From NCBI RefSeq assembly GCF_010730195.1, contig NZ_AP022613.1:3720001-3784000 (forward strand): DNA of 64,000 bases, given 5' to 3'. Shown here piece by piece: positions 8,544 through 17,925 of the stretch. The DNA comes from Mycobacterium conspicuum. Its GTDB lineage: Bacteria > Actinomycetota > Actinomycetes > Mycobacteriales > Mycobacteriaceae. Numbering within the stretch: the stretch's first letter is position 1; every line of letters starts with the position of its first letter. Both the position numbers and the translations under genes were made by a program. Under the pieces are notes generated by a model. It did not search any database and had not been told where the DNA came from. It saw only the letters and a program-made list of their open reading frames with translations.

Positions 8544-9098
8544 TCACACCGGATCGAAGTGCGATACCAGCCATCGGCCGTTGACCTTGTCCAGCACCAC
8601 CCGCACGACGGGCGTGGTGTCGGTGGGGACGCCTCCGCCGATCGTCACGGTTTGGTTGACGAACACCAGCACGACCGCGTGGCTGCCGGTCGCCGAAACC
8701 GACGCCGCCGCCGATGCTTTGGCCACCGCCGCAATGTGTTTGTCTTTGGCGCCCGGAATGACGACCTGGCGGGTCAGCTCGGTGTAGGCATCCTTGAATT
8801 CGCCGGTCAGCCGCTCGCGCGCGGCCCCGAGATCCTTGTCCACCGACTCGGGCTTATACGACAGCAAGGCGACCGCATCCTCGCTGCCGATGCGGACCGT
8901 TTCGGCGCGCAGCGCGGCGGAGTCCTCGGCCGAGTCGCCCAGCCACTTGAGATATCCCGTCGCAAGCGCCACCACCAGCGCCAGCCCGGGTAATACGCCA
9001 TGGGCCAGGGCTCGCCTCCACTGAATCGACCGTCTTTGCGGAGCCGCGCTGATCTCGTCGATCTCGTCGTGTGTGGCGGCTCTGTCGAGTGTCGTCAT
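8544..9098 (-). CDS. Mce-associated membrane protein (Mam)
   Basis: A 184-residue protein from the ATG at 9098, which overlaps the upstream stop (ATGA). The N-terminus is cytosolic, one hydrophobic segment follows at about 28-48 (GVLPGLALVVALATGYLKWL), and the exported domain has the NTF2-like Mam pattern ending DKVNGRWLVSHFDPV. Mam proteins accompany every mce operon and are thought to stabilise the lipid-import complex. Second of two in tandem. Confidence 0.85.
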   Translation of the reverse strand: MTTLDRAATHDEIDEISAAPQRRSIQWRRALAHGVLPGLALVVALATGYLKWLGDSAEDSAALRAETVRIGSEDAVALLSYKPESVDKDLGAARERLTGEFKDAYTELTRQVVIPGAKDKHIAAVAKASAAASVSATGSHAVVLVFVNQTVTIGGGVPTDTTPVVRVVLDKVNGRWLVSHFDPV

Positions 9099-9670
9099 GG
9101 CACGAACACCACGTTCGACACCTTGGCGCCGTCGCCGACGGTCTGGACGTCGATTCTCATGCGCCACTCCCGCGGCGACTGCTCGCCGGCCGCGGTCCGC
9201 GACTTCACCGCGACGGCGACCAGCACCTGAGCCGAATCGCGCTGCGAGGAGACCAGACCCGCTTCGCTGACCGTGCCTTCGGATTGCGACTGCGCCGCCT
9301 TGACGACCTCGACGAACGGCTTCGACCGCTTGGCAAAGTCGTCGCGAAACGCTCCGGTGGCCGAGTCGAGGATGCGCTGCACGTCTGCGTCGATCTCGGT
9401 GTAGCTGATCGTGGTGAGGTTCACCGCGCCTTGGCGGGCGGTCTGAACGAACAGGTCGCGGCGACCTTGCGCCTGGTGCTTGTCGTAGGCGCGATAGCCG
9501 AGCCAGCCCGCCAACCCGGTCAGCGTCGCAAGCGCCACGGCACTGACCACCAGCGCCGTGCCGACACGGGAAAGCCGCAGCCGGCGGCGCGGCGCGCGGT
9601 CCTCGGCGGTGACTTCCGTTGGGTCGCCGTCCTGTTCGGTGTTGTCGGCGTCCTCAGGTTCGACAGCCAT
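9095..9670 (-). CDS. Mce-associated membrane protein (Mam)
   Basis: A 191-residue protein with an acidic N-terminal tail (about 1-25), a basic patch RAPRRRLRLSR, a transmembrane helix at about 37-58 (ALVVSAVALATLTGLAGWLG) and an exported alpha/beta domain (ISYTEIDADVQRILDSATG, FRDDFAKRSKPFVE) ending MRIDVQTVGDGAKVSNVVFV. It is related to the following Mam protein, with the same build and low identity. It lies 11 bp after mceF, consistent with one transcript. Confidence 0.85.
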   Translation of the reverse strand: MAVEPEDADNTEQDGDPTEVTAEDRAPRRRLRLSRVGTALVVSAVALATLTGLAGWLGYRAYDKHQAQGRRDLFVQTARQGAVNLTTISYTEIDADVQRILDSATGAFRDDFAKRSKPFVEVVKAAQSQSEGTVSEAGLVSSQRDSAQVLVAVAVKSRTAAGEQSPREWRMRIDVQTVGDGAKVSNVVFVP

Positions 9671-9681
9671 GTTGTTCCTTC

Positions 9682-11151
9682 CTACGGTGGCGGTACCAGA
9701 AGTTGCTGCCAGTTCTTGGCACGCGGGTGAGCCAGGTCGTACTCGTTGTAACGACGGCCGTCGGGCCCGATGTACTCACCGCTGGACTGGTCGTAGGTGC
9801 CGACCGCCACGGGTGGCGGTGCGGGCGCGGTCCCTCGCGGCGGGGGTAGTCGCGGATCTTGTCCCGGCGGATACTGCGGCACACCCTGGCCGGTGTAGGT
9901 GGCGTTCGGGTCGCCCTTCCAGTTGTAGCCGTCGTTGAGCGGTACGTAGTTTTCGTCGCTTTCGCACATCTCGACGGTGGGCGCACGCTTCCACGGCTTG
10001 GTCTCGCACGGAATGTTGCGCGCACCACGGACATTGAAATCGGAGTCCTGCGGCACCCGGCAATACAGGTCGGCCGCCGGCCGGTCGGGTGCGTCCTCGT
10101 TCACCGGTGAGCGTCGCTGGGTCGGGGGCAGATATCCCGTGGTGCACGGCGGCGGCAGATTGATGTTGAGGTTGAAGTCCAACTGGGCACCCTTGTACTC
10201 CTGCTTGGTGTTGGAGCTGGGCACCACGATCGCGGCCATGGCGGCGATGCCCTGCGGCAACAGCACCAGCAGTTGTTCGATGTCGTGCCGGTAGACGACC
10301 GCGATGTCGCCGAGGCTGACCAGGTTGGCGAACAACACCGGAAGCGCCGGCGTCACCCGATCGAGCTGCGCGCGGCTCTCCTCCAGCCCGCCGGTGCCCT
10401 GCCTGAGCAGATCGCGCAGCGCCGCGTCCTGCGCCTTGAACTGCGCGAAGATCGCTGCGGTTCGGTGCGCCCAGACGCCGATTTCATCCGACGTCTGCAC
10501 CTGGGTGTTCAACACCGCCGGCGATTGATCGATCAGGGTTGCCAGCGAGTCGACGGTATGGCCGCCCCCAATCGCCAGCGCGGCGGAGCCGTCGACGATC
10601 CGGGACAACTCGGGCCCGAGGCCACCGACGGCGCGGTTGGTCTCGTCGATCACCGTGCGCAGGTTGTCCCGCGGAATGGCCTGCAGCGCATGGTTGGTCA
10701 GGTCGAGCAGGCGTCCGATGTCAACGGGCACGTCGACACGCCCGGCGGGAATGACGTCGCCGTCGCGCAGCGGCCGAACCGGTTGTCCATCCTTTCCCGG
10801 CTGCGGTGTGAGTTCGATGTATTGCTCGCCGATCGCCGAGCGGCTGTGCACCGACGCCTGCACATCGGCAGGCACCTTGACCCCGGATCTCAATGCCAGT
10901 ACCGCACGCACCCCGGTGGACGTGACATCAACCGCCTTGACCTGTCCCACATCGGTGCCCCGGTAGGTGACCACCGAGGTCTTGTACAGCCCGCCCGATT
11001 GGGGCAGGTCGACCGTGACGTTGTACTCCCCGATGCCGAACAGTGTCGCGGGCAACTTCATAAAGTTGAACGCCATTGCGCCGCAAGAAACAACGGTCAC
11101 CAACATCAAGATCGATAGCTGGATCCACGTCTTGCGATTCAGGCGGAGCAT
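9682..11151 (-). CDS. Mce-family protein MceF
   Basis: A 489-residue protein. The start is the ATG at 11151, whose A is also the last base of the mceE stop (TGATG). A membrane anchor occupies about residues 8-30 (QLSILMLVTVVSCGAMAFNF), the MlaD-type domain about 35-115 (YNVTVDLPQSGGLYKTSVV, YRGTDVGQVKAVDV), and a long helical region runs to about 330. The tail from 350 is Pro-rich and disordered (YPPGQDPRLPPPRGTAPAPP), as in many MceF proteins. Six Mce subunits are believed to form a hexameric needle that carries lipid across the periplasm to the YrbE permeases. Confidence 0.93.
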   Translation of the reverse strand: MLRLNRKTWIQLSILMLVTVVSCGAMAFNFMKLPATLFGIGEYNVTVDLPQSGGLYKTSVVTYRGTDVGQVKAVDVTSTGVRAVLALRSGVKVPADVQASVHSRSAIGEQYIELTPQPGKDGQPVRPLRDGDVIPAGRVDVPVDIGRLLDLTNHALQAIPRDNLRTVIDETNRAVGGLGPELSRIVDGSAALAIGGGHTVDSLATLIDQSPAVLNTQVQTSDEIGVWAHRTAAIFAQFKAQDAALRDLLRQGTGGLEESRAQLDRVTPALPVLFANLVSLGDIAVVYRHDIEQLLVLLPQGIAAMAAIVVPSSNTKQEYKGAQLDFNLNINLPPPCTTGYLPPTQRRSPVNEDAPDRPAADLYCRVPQDSDFNVRGARNIPCETKPWKRAPTVEMCESDENYVPLNDGYNWKGDPNATYTGQGVPQYPPGQDPRLPPPRGTAPAPPPVAVGTYDQSSGEYIGPDGRRYNEYDLAHPRAKNWQQLLVPPP

Positions 11152-12272
11152 CAGTACCCCCCGAAGTGATACGGCAAGGTAATCGGGTTGCCCGCGGTGG
11201 CCGGGCTGGGCTGCATGCCAATGGTGCGTCCCCACTGCAGCTCGAGTTCGGTGAGGTTGCCTTCCCATCGCGATCCGGTGAAGATCCCTTGGTCGATGCG
11301 GCTCAACGTCAAATCGACCACCAGGGTCAGGTTGGCGTAATCGCCGCGGAACCAGTTCCTCGCGGTCGACGCCGGCCACGGGTAGGCGACCAGCCCGTCG
11401 AGGCCCTTGGTCAGCGACGGTCCGGCGTCCGCAAGCGATCGCAGCACCGGTGCGATGTTGCGCAGATTGTTCACCAGCGATTCCTTGCTCTGGTGAACGG
11501 TGTCGGCCGCGATGGCGCTGAACTTGCCGAGTTGATCTATGGCGTCGGCGATTTTGGTGCGCTCGTCGGCCAGTATCGAGAGCGCCTTAGGCACGGTCAG
11601 CAAAGCCTTGTCGACGACCTGGTCTTTGGCGGCGAATTGGCCAGCAAGCGAATTCAGATTCTCGGCGGCGGCGATGATGTCGTCGGTCTGTTCATTGGTG
11701 CCGGCGACGAATTTATCGAGCTGGTCGAGCAGGCTGCGCATATCGTCTTCGCGGCCGGCCAACGCCGTCGCGACAGCCCGGTTGATTTCCTGCAGCTGCC
11801 CAATTCCGCCGCCGTTGAGCAGGATTGACACCGAGGCGAGCGTTTGTTCGGTGGTCGGATACATGCTCGCGCGCGCCAACGGAATCACGGAGCCGTTCGT
11901 GAGCTGGCCGACCGGGGGCTCATCCTTGGGGGCGGCGAGCTCGATGTGCATCGAGCCGAGCAGGCTGGTCTGCCCGAGCTTGGCCGTCGAATTGGCCGGC
12001 AAGTGGACGTCGCCGTTGATGCGCATGGTGACCAGCGCATGCCAGTCTTGCAGCTCGATCTTGGTCACATTGCCGACGTTGACGTCGTCGACGCGGACGC
12101 GAGTGTTCTCCTGGATGGTCACGACGTCGGGCAGTTGCGCCTGGATCGTGTAGGAGCCCGGTCCGCCGCCGGCGGTCCCGGGTAGCGCAAAGGAATTCAG
12201 CCCGCGCCAGTGACATGAGGTGAGCGCGGCGATGCACCCAACGCACAGTGCAACTACCGCGATGCGTCTCAT
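11151..12272 (-). CDS. Mce-family lipoprotein MceE
   Basis: A 373-residue protein with a lipoprotein signal (CIAALTSC, acylated Cys at residue 20), the hallmark of the MceE position. The MlaD domain is at about 40-120 (YTIQAQLPDVVTIQENTRV, VDDVNVGNVTKIEL), followed by a coiled-coil region (LLDQLDKFVAGTNEQTDDII). It overlaps mceD by 4 bp. The lipid anchor should fix one strand of the Mce needle at the outer face of the plasma membrane. Confidence 0.94.
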   Translation of the reverse strand: MRRIAVVALCVGCIAALTSCHWRGLNSFALPGTAGGGPGSYTIQAQLPDVVTIQENTRVRVDDVNVGNVTKIELQDWHALVTMRINGDVHLPANSTAKLGQTSLLGSMHIELAAPKDEPPVGQLTNGSVIPLARASMYPTTEQTLASVSILLNGGGIGQLQEINRAVATALAGREDDMRSLLDQLDKFVAGTNEQTDDIIAAAENLNSLAGQFAAKDQVVDKALLTVPKALSILADERTKIADAIDQLGKFSAIAADTVHQSKESLVNNLRNIAPVLRSLADAGPSLTKGLDGLVAYPWPASTARNWFRGDYANLTLVVDLTLSRIDQGIFTGSRWEGNLTELELQWGRTIGMQPSPATAGNPITLPYHFGGY

Positions 12273-13606
12273 GGTGCACCCGTCGGGAGCATCAGGTCCT
12301 GCAGCACCTTTGCCGCATCGGTCAAGCCGGCGGACGGCGCCGGCGTTTCGGGCGGCCGCTGGGCGGGCCCCGGCTGCGGTCCCTCCGGGGGCGGCGGCGG
12401 GTCGGGCGGTGCGTCAGGCGGTGCGGGCGCATAACCGGGGCGAAGCCAGTCCTCGCTGTACGTGATTTCGTTCGGGCGCGCCTGAGTGCCCACGAACGGG
12501 TTGATACCTGCCGGAATGTAGTTGTAAATGCGGTTTTTAATGATGGGATTCAGGTATTGCAGGCACAGCTTGGACACTCGGGTCAAGCGGGCCCGGGAAG
12601 CCGCCTCGATCGCGCTGCAGATCCACTGGGGAATGTCGGCGAAGTTGTTCAAAGCAAGGATGCCGGTCATTGCGCTCTGCGCCGGCTGATAGATATTCAA
12701 AAAGTTCTGGAAGACGGTCGGCGCGATGTGCAGGATCTGTTTGATGTCAGCACGACTGTCGTTCAACGCGGTCGTGATGGAACTCAGCCGGTCGAAGCTG
12801 ACACCGACGGCTTCCCGGTTCTCGGCGAGGAAGTCGCGCAGATCCGTCAGTGCACCGTCCACACTCTTCACCGCGTTGGCGACTTCGTTGGGCGTGTTCG
12901 TCAGCAGCGTGGTCACGGCGGCCAGGTTCTGGTTGAACGAGGCCAACAGATCGCTGCTGGAGTACAGCGCCGCCACCAGCAGCTGCAGGTTGCGTACCGT
13001 GCTGAAGATGTCATCGGCATGATCACCGAGCGCTGAAATCGCTTGGGACAGCTTGACAACGGTATCCCGAGCGGTGTCTCCCTGGCCGCGCACATTGTCG
13101 GCGGCCGAGTCGATGAATTCCCCGACCGAGTTCACGCCGCCGGGACTGGTGGGCTGCAACGCGTCGGTCAGCTTTTCCAGCTGCTTGCGGAAGTCGTCCC
13201 ATTCGACGGGCACCGCGGTGCGATTCAGCGGGATCGAGGCGCCCGCACTTAGCTTGGGCCCGCCCGAGTACACCGGGACGAGCTGGATTGCCCGGGAGGT
13301 CACCAGCGACGGCGACAGGATGGCGGCGCGAGCGTTGGCCGGGATCGAATACTGTTTGTCGACGGAGAAGGTCACCTTGGAGCCGGCGGGTTGCGGCTCG
13401 ATCTTGTCCACGGTGCCGACGGCGACCCCGAGGATGCGGATCTCGTCGCCGACGAACAGGCCGTTGGCTTCGCTGAAATACGCCGAATAGCTGGTCTTTT
13501 CGACCTGGTTCCACAGCTGCTTGCCGACCAAAAACGACGCGACGACCAGGGTCGCCGCCAGGGTGATGCCGGTCAGCGTCTGCAGGGTGCGACGGTCGAT
13601 GTTCAC
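12269..13606 (-). CDS. Mce-family protein MceD
   Basis: A 445-residue protein with an N-terminal membrane segment (about 10-28), an MlaD domain at about 38-115 (YSAYFSEANGLFVGDEIRI, LGVAVGTVDKIEP), an extended helical part and a Pro-rich tail from about 385 (PPDAPPDPPPPPEGPQPGP). Both ends overlap neighbours by 4 bp, so translation is coupled through the operon. Confidence 0.93.
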   Translation of the reverse strand: MNIDRRTLQTLTGITLAATLVVASFLVGKQLWNQVEKTSYSAYFSEANGLFVGDEIRILGVAVGTVDKIEPQPAGSKVTFSVDKQYSIPANARAAILSPSLVTSRAIQLVPVYSGGPKLSAGASIPLNRTAVPVEWDDFRKQLEKLTDALQPTSPGGVNSVGEFIDSAADNVRGQGDTARDTVVKLSQAISALGDHADDIFSTVRNLQLLVAALYSSSDLLASFNQNLAAVTTLLTNTPNEVANAVKSVDGALTDLRDFLAENREAVGVSFDRLSSITTALNDSRADIKQILHIAPTVFQNFLNIYQPAQSAMTGILALNNFADIPQWICSAIEAASRARLTRVSKLCLQYLNPIIKNRIYNYIPAGINPFVGTQARPNEITYSEDWLRPGYAPAPPDAPPDPPPPPEGPQPGPAQRPPETPAPSAGLTDAAKVLQDLMLPTGAP

Positions 13607-14781
13607 GGGCCTCCCGTCGTGAGCGGCGGGGGTGGCGGCATGGTCCGACTCGGTGGTCCCACGGGCGCGGGTGAGGGCGGTTGGGACCAGATCGGGACGG
13701 GTGCGTTCTCCGGCGGGACCGGTGGTGTTCCGGTTGGCGGGTCGACGGCCTCGGACGGCAGCTTCGCGTTGGGGTCCAGGAAGCGGTCGTACATGTCCGC
13801 GTCAAGGACCATCCCGCCGAACTGCCCGGGAACCAAGTTGGCCACGTAGGCCTTGAAAAATGGTCCGGAGCCCAAGCATTCGCCAAACGACATCGCGTAC
13901 CGTTTGAACTTGGGCAGGCTCGCCTGAATGTCTTGCTTGCGGTTGTCCAGGATTTCCAGCACGCCGTTGAGTTTGTCGAGGGCCGGCTTGAGCTGGGTCC
14001 GATTGTCGTTGACCAGCCCGGAAACCTGGTGTGAGACCGCGGTGATGTTGTTCATCAGGGCGTCGATCGAATCACGTTCGTCCAGCAGCGCCGCCAGCAG
14101 CGCATTCGAGTTGGCCACCAGCCCGGCGATCTGCTGACTGCGCTTGCCCAGTACGGCCGAGACCTTGTTGGCGTTCCCCAACAGGCTGCGCAGTTGCGCG
14201 TCCCGGTTGTTGAGCGTGTCCGAGAACCGGGCCACTCCCTGCAGCGCGGGCCGCAGATCCGGCGGCGTCTCCTTGAAGGTGTCGGCCAATGTGGAAAGGG
14301 CCGAGGACAATTGGGTGGTGTCCAAACCGCTGATCGTGGTCGTCAGGTCACCCAGCGCATCCGGCAGGTCATACGGTGAGGTGGTGCGTTCCAGCGGAAT
14401 GGTGCCCGACAACCGGCCTTCGCCGCGCGTCGTGAGCTCAAGCATCTTCGCGCCGAGAATCGTTTCTGTCTTGATTGCCGCTTCCGTTCGGTCCCCCAAC
14501 TCGATGCCCTTGCGAACGGTGAAACCGACCCGGACCTTGGTGCCGTCCAGACGCACCTCTGACACCCTGCCTACACCCATGCCCGAAATGCGCACCTGGC
14601 TACCGACTTTGATGCCGCCGGCCTCAGCGAAGTAGGCGGAATAGTCGTTGGTGTTCTTGATGAACGGCAACCTGTTGTATTCGAAGGCCGCCAGCACCAC
14701 GCACGTGACGAGCACGGTGCCGATCAGCCCCACCAAGACGGGGTTGCGCTGGCTGATGGGTTTGACTTCGATCCACTTCAT
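13603..14781 (-). CDS. Mce-family protein MceC
   Basis: The 392-residue protein starts at the ATG at 14781, overlapping the mceB stop (ATGA); a GTG four codons upstream is less likely. A membrane segment lies at about 14-36, the MlaD domain at about 45-125 (DYSAYFAEAGGIKVGSQVRI, SGMGVGRVSEVRL), a helical domain follows, and the tail is Pro-rich (PPTGTPPVPPENAPVP and a run of Pro near the end). Confidence 0.92.
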   Translation of the reverse strand: MKWIEVKPISQRNPVLVGLIGTVLVTCVVLAAFEYNRLPFIKNTNDYSAYFAEAGGIKVGSQVRISGMGVGRVSEVRLDGTKVRVGFTVRKGIELGDRTEAAIKTETILGAKMLELTTRGEGRLSGTIPLERTTSPYDLPDALGDLTTTISGLDTTQLSSALSTLADTFKETPPDLRPALQGVARFSDTLNNRDAQLRSLLGNANKVSAVLGKRSQQIAGLVANSNALLAALLDERDSIDALMNNITAVSHQVSGLVNDNRTQLKPALDKLNGVLEILDNRKQDIQASLPKFKRYAMSFGECLGSGPFFKAYVANLVPGQFGGMVLDADMYDRFLDPNAKLPSEAVDPPTGTPPVPPENAPVPIWSQPPSPAPVGPPSRTMPPPPPLTTGGP

Positions 14782-15806
14782 TTCGGCGTGCACCGCCCGC
14801 TGGGCTGGGACAGCAGTTTGATGTAAACCGGGTTGCCGCCCTTGCCGTTGATCTTCATCAGTACGTCGCAGAAGTAGAAGCCGAAGTAGTCGCCATTGAG
14901 GCCCTGCCGGGCCAACACCTGATAAATGTCGGGCAAATCCTTGAGCAACTTGTCCACGTACTCACGGTCCGTGAGCACCTGCGCCGACATCCGGTCGGTT
15001 TCGCGCACCACGTCCTTGATCGGCTGGCGCGCCTGGACCAGCAGGTCGCCGACCGAGGCGGCGGCGGCATTGATGTAGGCGAGCCCGGTGGAGATGTCAT
15101 CCTTGCGCTGCGCTAGCCCCTCCACGAGTTGCGATAGCTTGTCCAGGCCATCGGAGAACTCGTGGTCGCGGGTGGCGAACGTGCGGAGCACCGTGTTCAA
15201 GTTGGTGATCAGCTGGCCGATCAACTCGCTGCGTCCGGCCAGGGTCGAGGTCAGCGTCGAGGTTTGCGCCAGCACCGAGGCCAGGGTGCCGCCCTGCCCC
15301 TGGAAGATTCGCAGCAACTGCCCGGACAGGGCGTTGACCTGATCGGGGTCCAGCGCGCGGAACAACGGGCGGAAACCCCCGATGAGCGCGTCGATGTCCA
15401 GTGCTGGTGACGTTCGCGCCAGGGGAATTGTGGCGCCCTGCGTCAGCCGGCGCGGCAGCCCCGGTCCCTCCTCGAGCGCAAGATAACGGTCACCGATCAA
15501 GTTTTCGTAGCGCACAACGGCTTTGGTGCCCTCGGTGAGCCGCACCCCCTTGTCCACCGTGAAGCCGACGGTGACCGTGCCGTCGCGGTGCAGGGTGAGG
15601 TCGCCCACCTTGCCGACCTCGACGCCGGCGATGCGGACGAAGTTGCCGGACTTCAGCCCGGATATGTTCGTGAAAACCGCCTGATAGCCGGCGCGATCCT
15701 CGAAGCGCAATTGCCCGAAGACCGCGATCAGGCTGAACGTGAAGACCAGGCAGACCACCGTGAATAGGGCGACACGGAGGATGATCCCGGGAAGCTTCCT
15801 TCTCAT
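14778..15806 (-). CDS. Mce-family protein MceB
   Basis: A 342-residue protein from the ATG at 15806, which overlaps the mceA stop; the frame runs upstream only inside mceA. It has a signal-anchor (LRVALFTVVCLVFTFSLIAV at about 9-28), an MlaD domain at about 38-115 (YQAVFTNISGLKSGNFVRI, AGVEVGKVGDLTL) and helical repeats. It lacks the Pro-rich tail of its sisters, which is normal for MceB. Confidence 0.92.
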   Translation of the reverse strand: MRRKLPGIILRVALFTVVCLVFTFSLIAVFGQLRFEDRAGYQAVFTNISGLKSGNFVRIAGVEVGKVGDLTLHRDGTVTVGFTVDKGVRLTEGTKAVVRYENLIGDRYLALEEGPGLPRRLTQGATIPLARTSPALDIDALIGGFRPLFRALDPDQVNALSGQLLRIFQGQGGTLASVLAQTSTLTSTLAGRSELIGQLITNLNTVLRTFATRDHEFSDGLDKLSQLVEGLAQRKDDISTGLAYINAAAASVGDLLVQARQPIKDVVRETDRMSAQVLTDREYVDKLLKDLPDIYQVLARQGLNGDYFGFYFCDVLMKINGKGGNPVYIKLLSQPSGRCTPK

Positions 15807-17071
15807 GACGGCGGCACTCCCCCGCGGTAGTTGTACCGCGGCGGTTCGGGGGGATTCTTGGTGGTCGGGAAATAGTTGGCCCACCACGGATTACCGACCC
15901 ACGGGGTGGTTCGGATCTCGTCGGGCGCGGCCCCCCAACCGGTGTCGGTGACCAGTGCCCGAACCGGGAAGTTGGCGCTGGGGTCGGGCAACGATCCGCA
16001 GCTGGGCTTGCCTCCCGGCCCGCCGGTGGCGTTCACCTTGGGGAGGTGCTTGGGGTATCGGTAGGGGTCGTCACCGAAGAGCAGCGCGGCGTCCAGGATG
16101 ACCGAATAACCGTTGCCGCCCAACGCATCTCGCCCGCCATGATCCACGTACCACTGCGCACCTTGGAACAGGCAGGTGTAGGTCGGGGAGTATTTGTTCA
16201 GCAGCGCCAGGGTCGGGTCGAGCAGATTCATCGACCGGACGATGTTGGACTCGTTTCGCCCGACGACATTGATCCCGGTCTGGCTGAAGCCCACCGCCGA
16301 CATCAGCAGCGAATCGAGCGACCGCTGTTCGGCGGTGATGGTGGCGCTGGTGGTTGCCGCCGAGTCGAGGATCGACAGAATGTCCGGCGCCGCATCGGAA
16401 TAGATGGCCGCCGTCTTGCCGAACAACCGCCAGTCATCGTGGATCGTTCCGAGCCGGGGGTTGACGGCCATCAGCACATTGTTCGCGCCGGTGATGGCCT
16501 GCCCGAGCCGTTCACCCTTGCCACGCAGCGCCTGTGAGAACGCAGAGAGGATCGCGTTGAGCTTGGCCGGGTCGATCGCACCGACCACTGACTGCAGATT
16601 TTCGAACACCGTGTTGACTTCGACGGTGATGTTGCGCGAATGCAGCACCGCGCCGGGCTTCAACGGGGTCGGGCTGGGATGGTCGGGCACGATCAGGTCG
16701 ACGTACTTGGAGCCGAACGCGGTGGTCGACTTGATCTCGGCCTCGAGGTTGCTCGGCAGGTATTTGAAGGTGTCCGGATTCATCTTCAACTGCAGCTGAG
16801 CCGCACTCACGTCGGTGCCGATGGAAGCGACCTGGCCCACCTGCACGCCGCGCAACTTCACCTTGGCCCCGGGTTCCATCACCAGGCCCGCCCTGTCCGA
16901 CTCCAGCGTGAGCGGGATGAATTCCTGGAATTTGCCGGAGAACGCGCCAGCGGTCAGTGCGATCAAGGCGGCGACCAGGATGAACAACGTGGGCGCCCAC
17001 CAGATCGGGTCGATTCTGCTGGTGCGGTCGCTGTTTTTCCGACCGAGTCCGCTGCCGGCGTGGTTGCTCAT
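15803..17071 (-). CDS. Mce-family protein MceA
   Basis: A 422-residue protein and the first Mce subunit of the operon. A transmembrane helix spans about 24-44 (WWAPTLFILVAALIALTAGA), the MlaD domain about 50-130 (IPLTLESDRAGLVMEPGAKV, RGVQVGQVASIGTD), and an alpha-helical domain and a tail rich in Trp, Asn and Pro follow (WVGNPWWANYFP). It starts 5 bp after yrbEB. Which Mce family (1-8) this operon belongs to cannot be settled without alignment; known mycobacterial substrates are fatty acids, mycolates and cholesterol. Confidence 0.93.
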   Translation of the reverse strand: MSNHAGSGLGRKNSDRTSRIDPIWWAPTLFILVAALIALTAGAFSGKFQEFIPLTLESDRAGLVMEPGAKVKLRGVQVGQVASIGTDVSAAQLQLKMNPDTFKYLPSNLEAEIKSTTAFGSKYVDLIVPDHPSPTPLKPGAVLHSRNITVEVNTVFENLQSVVGAIDPAKLNAILSAFSQALRGKGERLGQAITGANNVLMAVNPRLGTIHDDWRLFGKTAAIYSDAAPDILSILDSAATTSATITAEQRSLDSLLMSAVGFSQTGINVVGRNESNIVRSMNLLDPTLALLNKYSPTYTCLFQGAQWYVDHGGRDALGGNGYSVILDAALLFGDDPYRYPKHLPKVNATGGPGGKPSCGSLPDPSANFPVRALVTDTGWGAAPDEIRTTPWVGNPWWANYFPTTKNPPEPPRYNYRGGVPPS

Positions 17072-17076
17072 TCGAT

Positions 17077-17925
17077 TTACCCGGACAGGTTGAAGTTGCC
17101 GGACTGCCCGTAGACGGATAGCGAAATCATCAGGGCCACGAAGGCGGTGACGATCATCGACGACCGCACCGAACGACCAACCGCCTCACCCACGCCGGCC
17201 GGACCCCCCGTCGCGGTGAAGCCGTAGTAGGTGTGCACGACCATGACGCCCGTCGCCATCACCAGCACCGCCAAGAACGACCACAACAGATCCGTGGGAC
17301 GCAAAAACGTGGAGAAGTAGTGCTCATATACGCCGCGTGACTGGCCGTAGATGTAGAGCGTGCCGAACTTGGACGCGAAGAACGACATCAGCACGGCGAC
17401 CGCATAGAGCGGGATGACCACTAGGACGCCGGCGATGATCCGGGTCGACGCCAGATAGGTGATGGAACGAATGCCCATGACTTCCAGCGCGTCGATCTCC
17501 TCGTTGATGCGCATCGCGCCCAATTGGGCCGTCGCGCCGGCACCGATCGTGGCGGCCAGCGCCACCCCGGCGGTGCATGGCGCGATCATGCGGACGTTGA
17601 AGAACGCCGACAGAAACCCGGTCAGCGCTTCGACTCCGACGTTGGACAACGTGTCGTAGCCCTGCACGGCGACCAGCGCGCCGGTGGTCAGCGTGAGAAA
17701 CCCGATGATGCCCACGGTGCCGCCGATCACCGCCAAAGCGCCTGTGCCCATGCCCATTTCGGCGATCAGCCGCAGCAGTTCCCCCGGATAGCGCCGTACC
17801 GCGTCGGCGGTGGCTGCCAGGGATTGCCCGTAGAATTCGGTCTGTTCACCCAGCCGGCGGGTAGCGGCTGCCAGCCGCGGTCCCAGGGTGGCGAACAAGG
17901 TTGGCTCGCCGGCCGTGTCGGTCAT
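17077..17925 (-). CDS. MlaE/YrbE-type permease YrbEB
   Basis: A 282-residue permease starting at the ATG at 17925 (ATGA overlap with yrbEA). It has five to six membrane helices and the MlaE signature in the cytoplasmic loop: GAMRINEEIDALEVMGIRS. With YrbEA it forms the channel through which Mce-delivered lipid enters the cell; the MceG-type ATPase is normally encoded elsewhere and is not in this window. Confidence 0.94.
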   Translation of the reverse strand: MTDTAGEPTLFATLGPRLAAATRRLGEQTEFYGQSLAATADAVRRYPGELLRLIAEMGMGTGALAVIGGTVGIIGFLTLTTGALVAVQGYDTLSNVGVEALTGFLSAFFNVRMIAPCTAGVALAATIGAGATAQLGAMRINEEIDALEVMGIRSITYLASTRIIAGVLVVIPLYAVAVLMSFFASKFGTLYIYGQSRGVYEHYFSTFLRPTDLLWSFLAVLVMATGVMVVHTYYGFTATGGPAGVGEAVGRSVRSSMIVTAFVALMISLSVYGQSGNFNLSG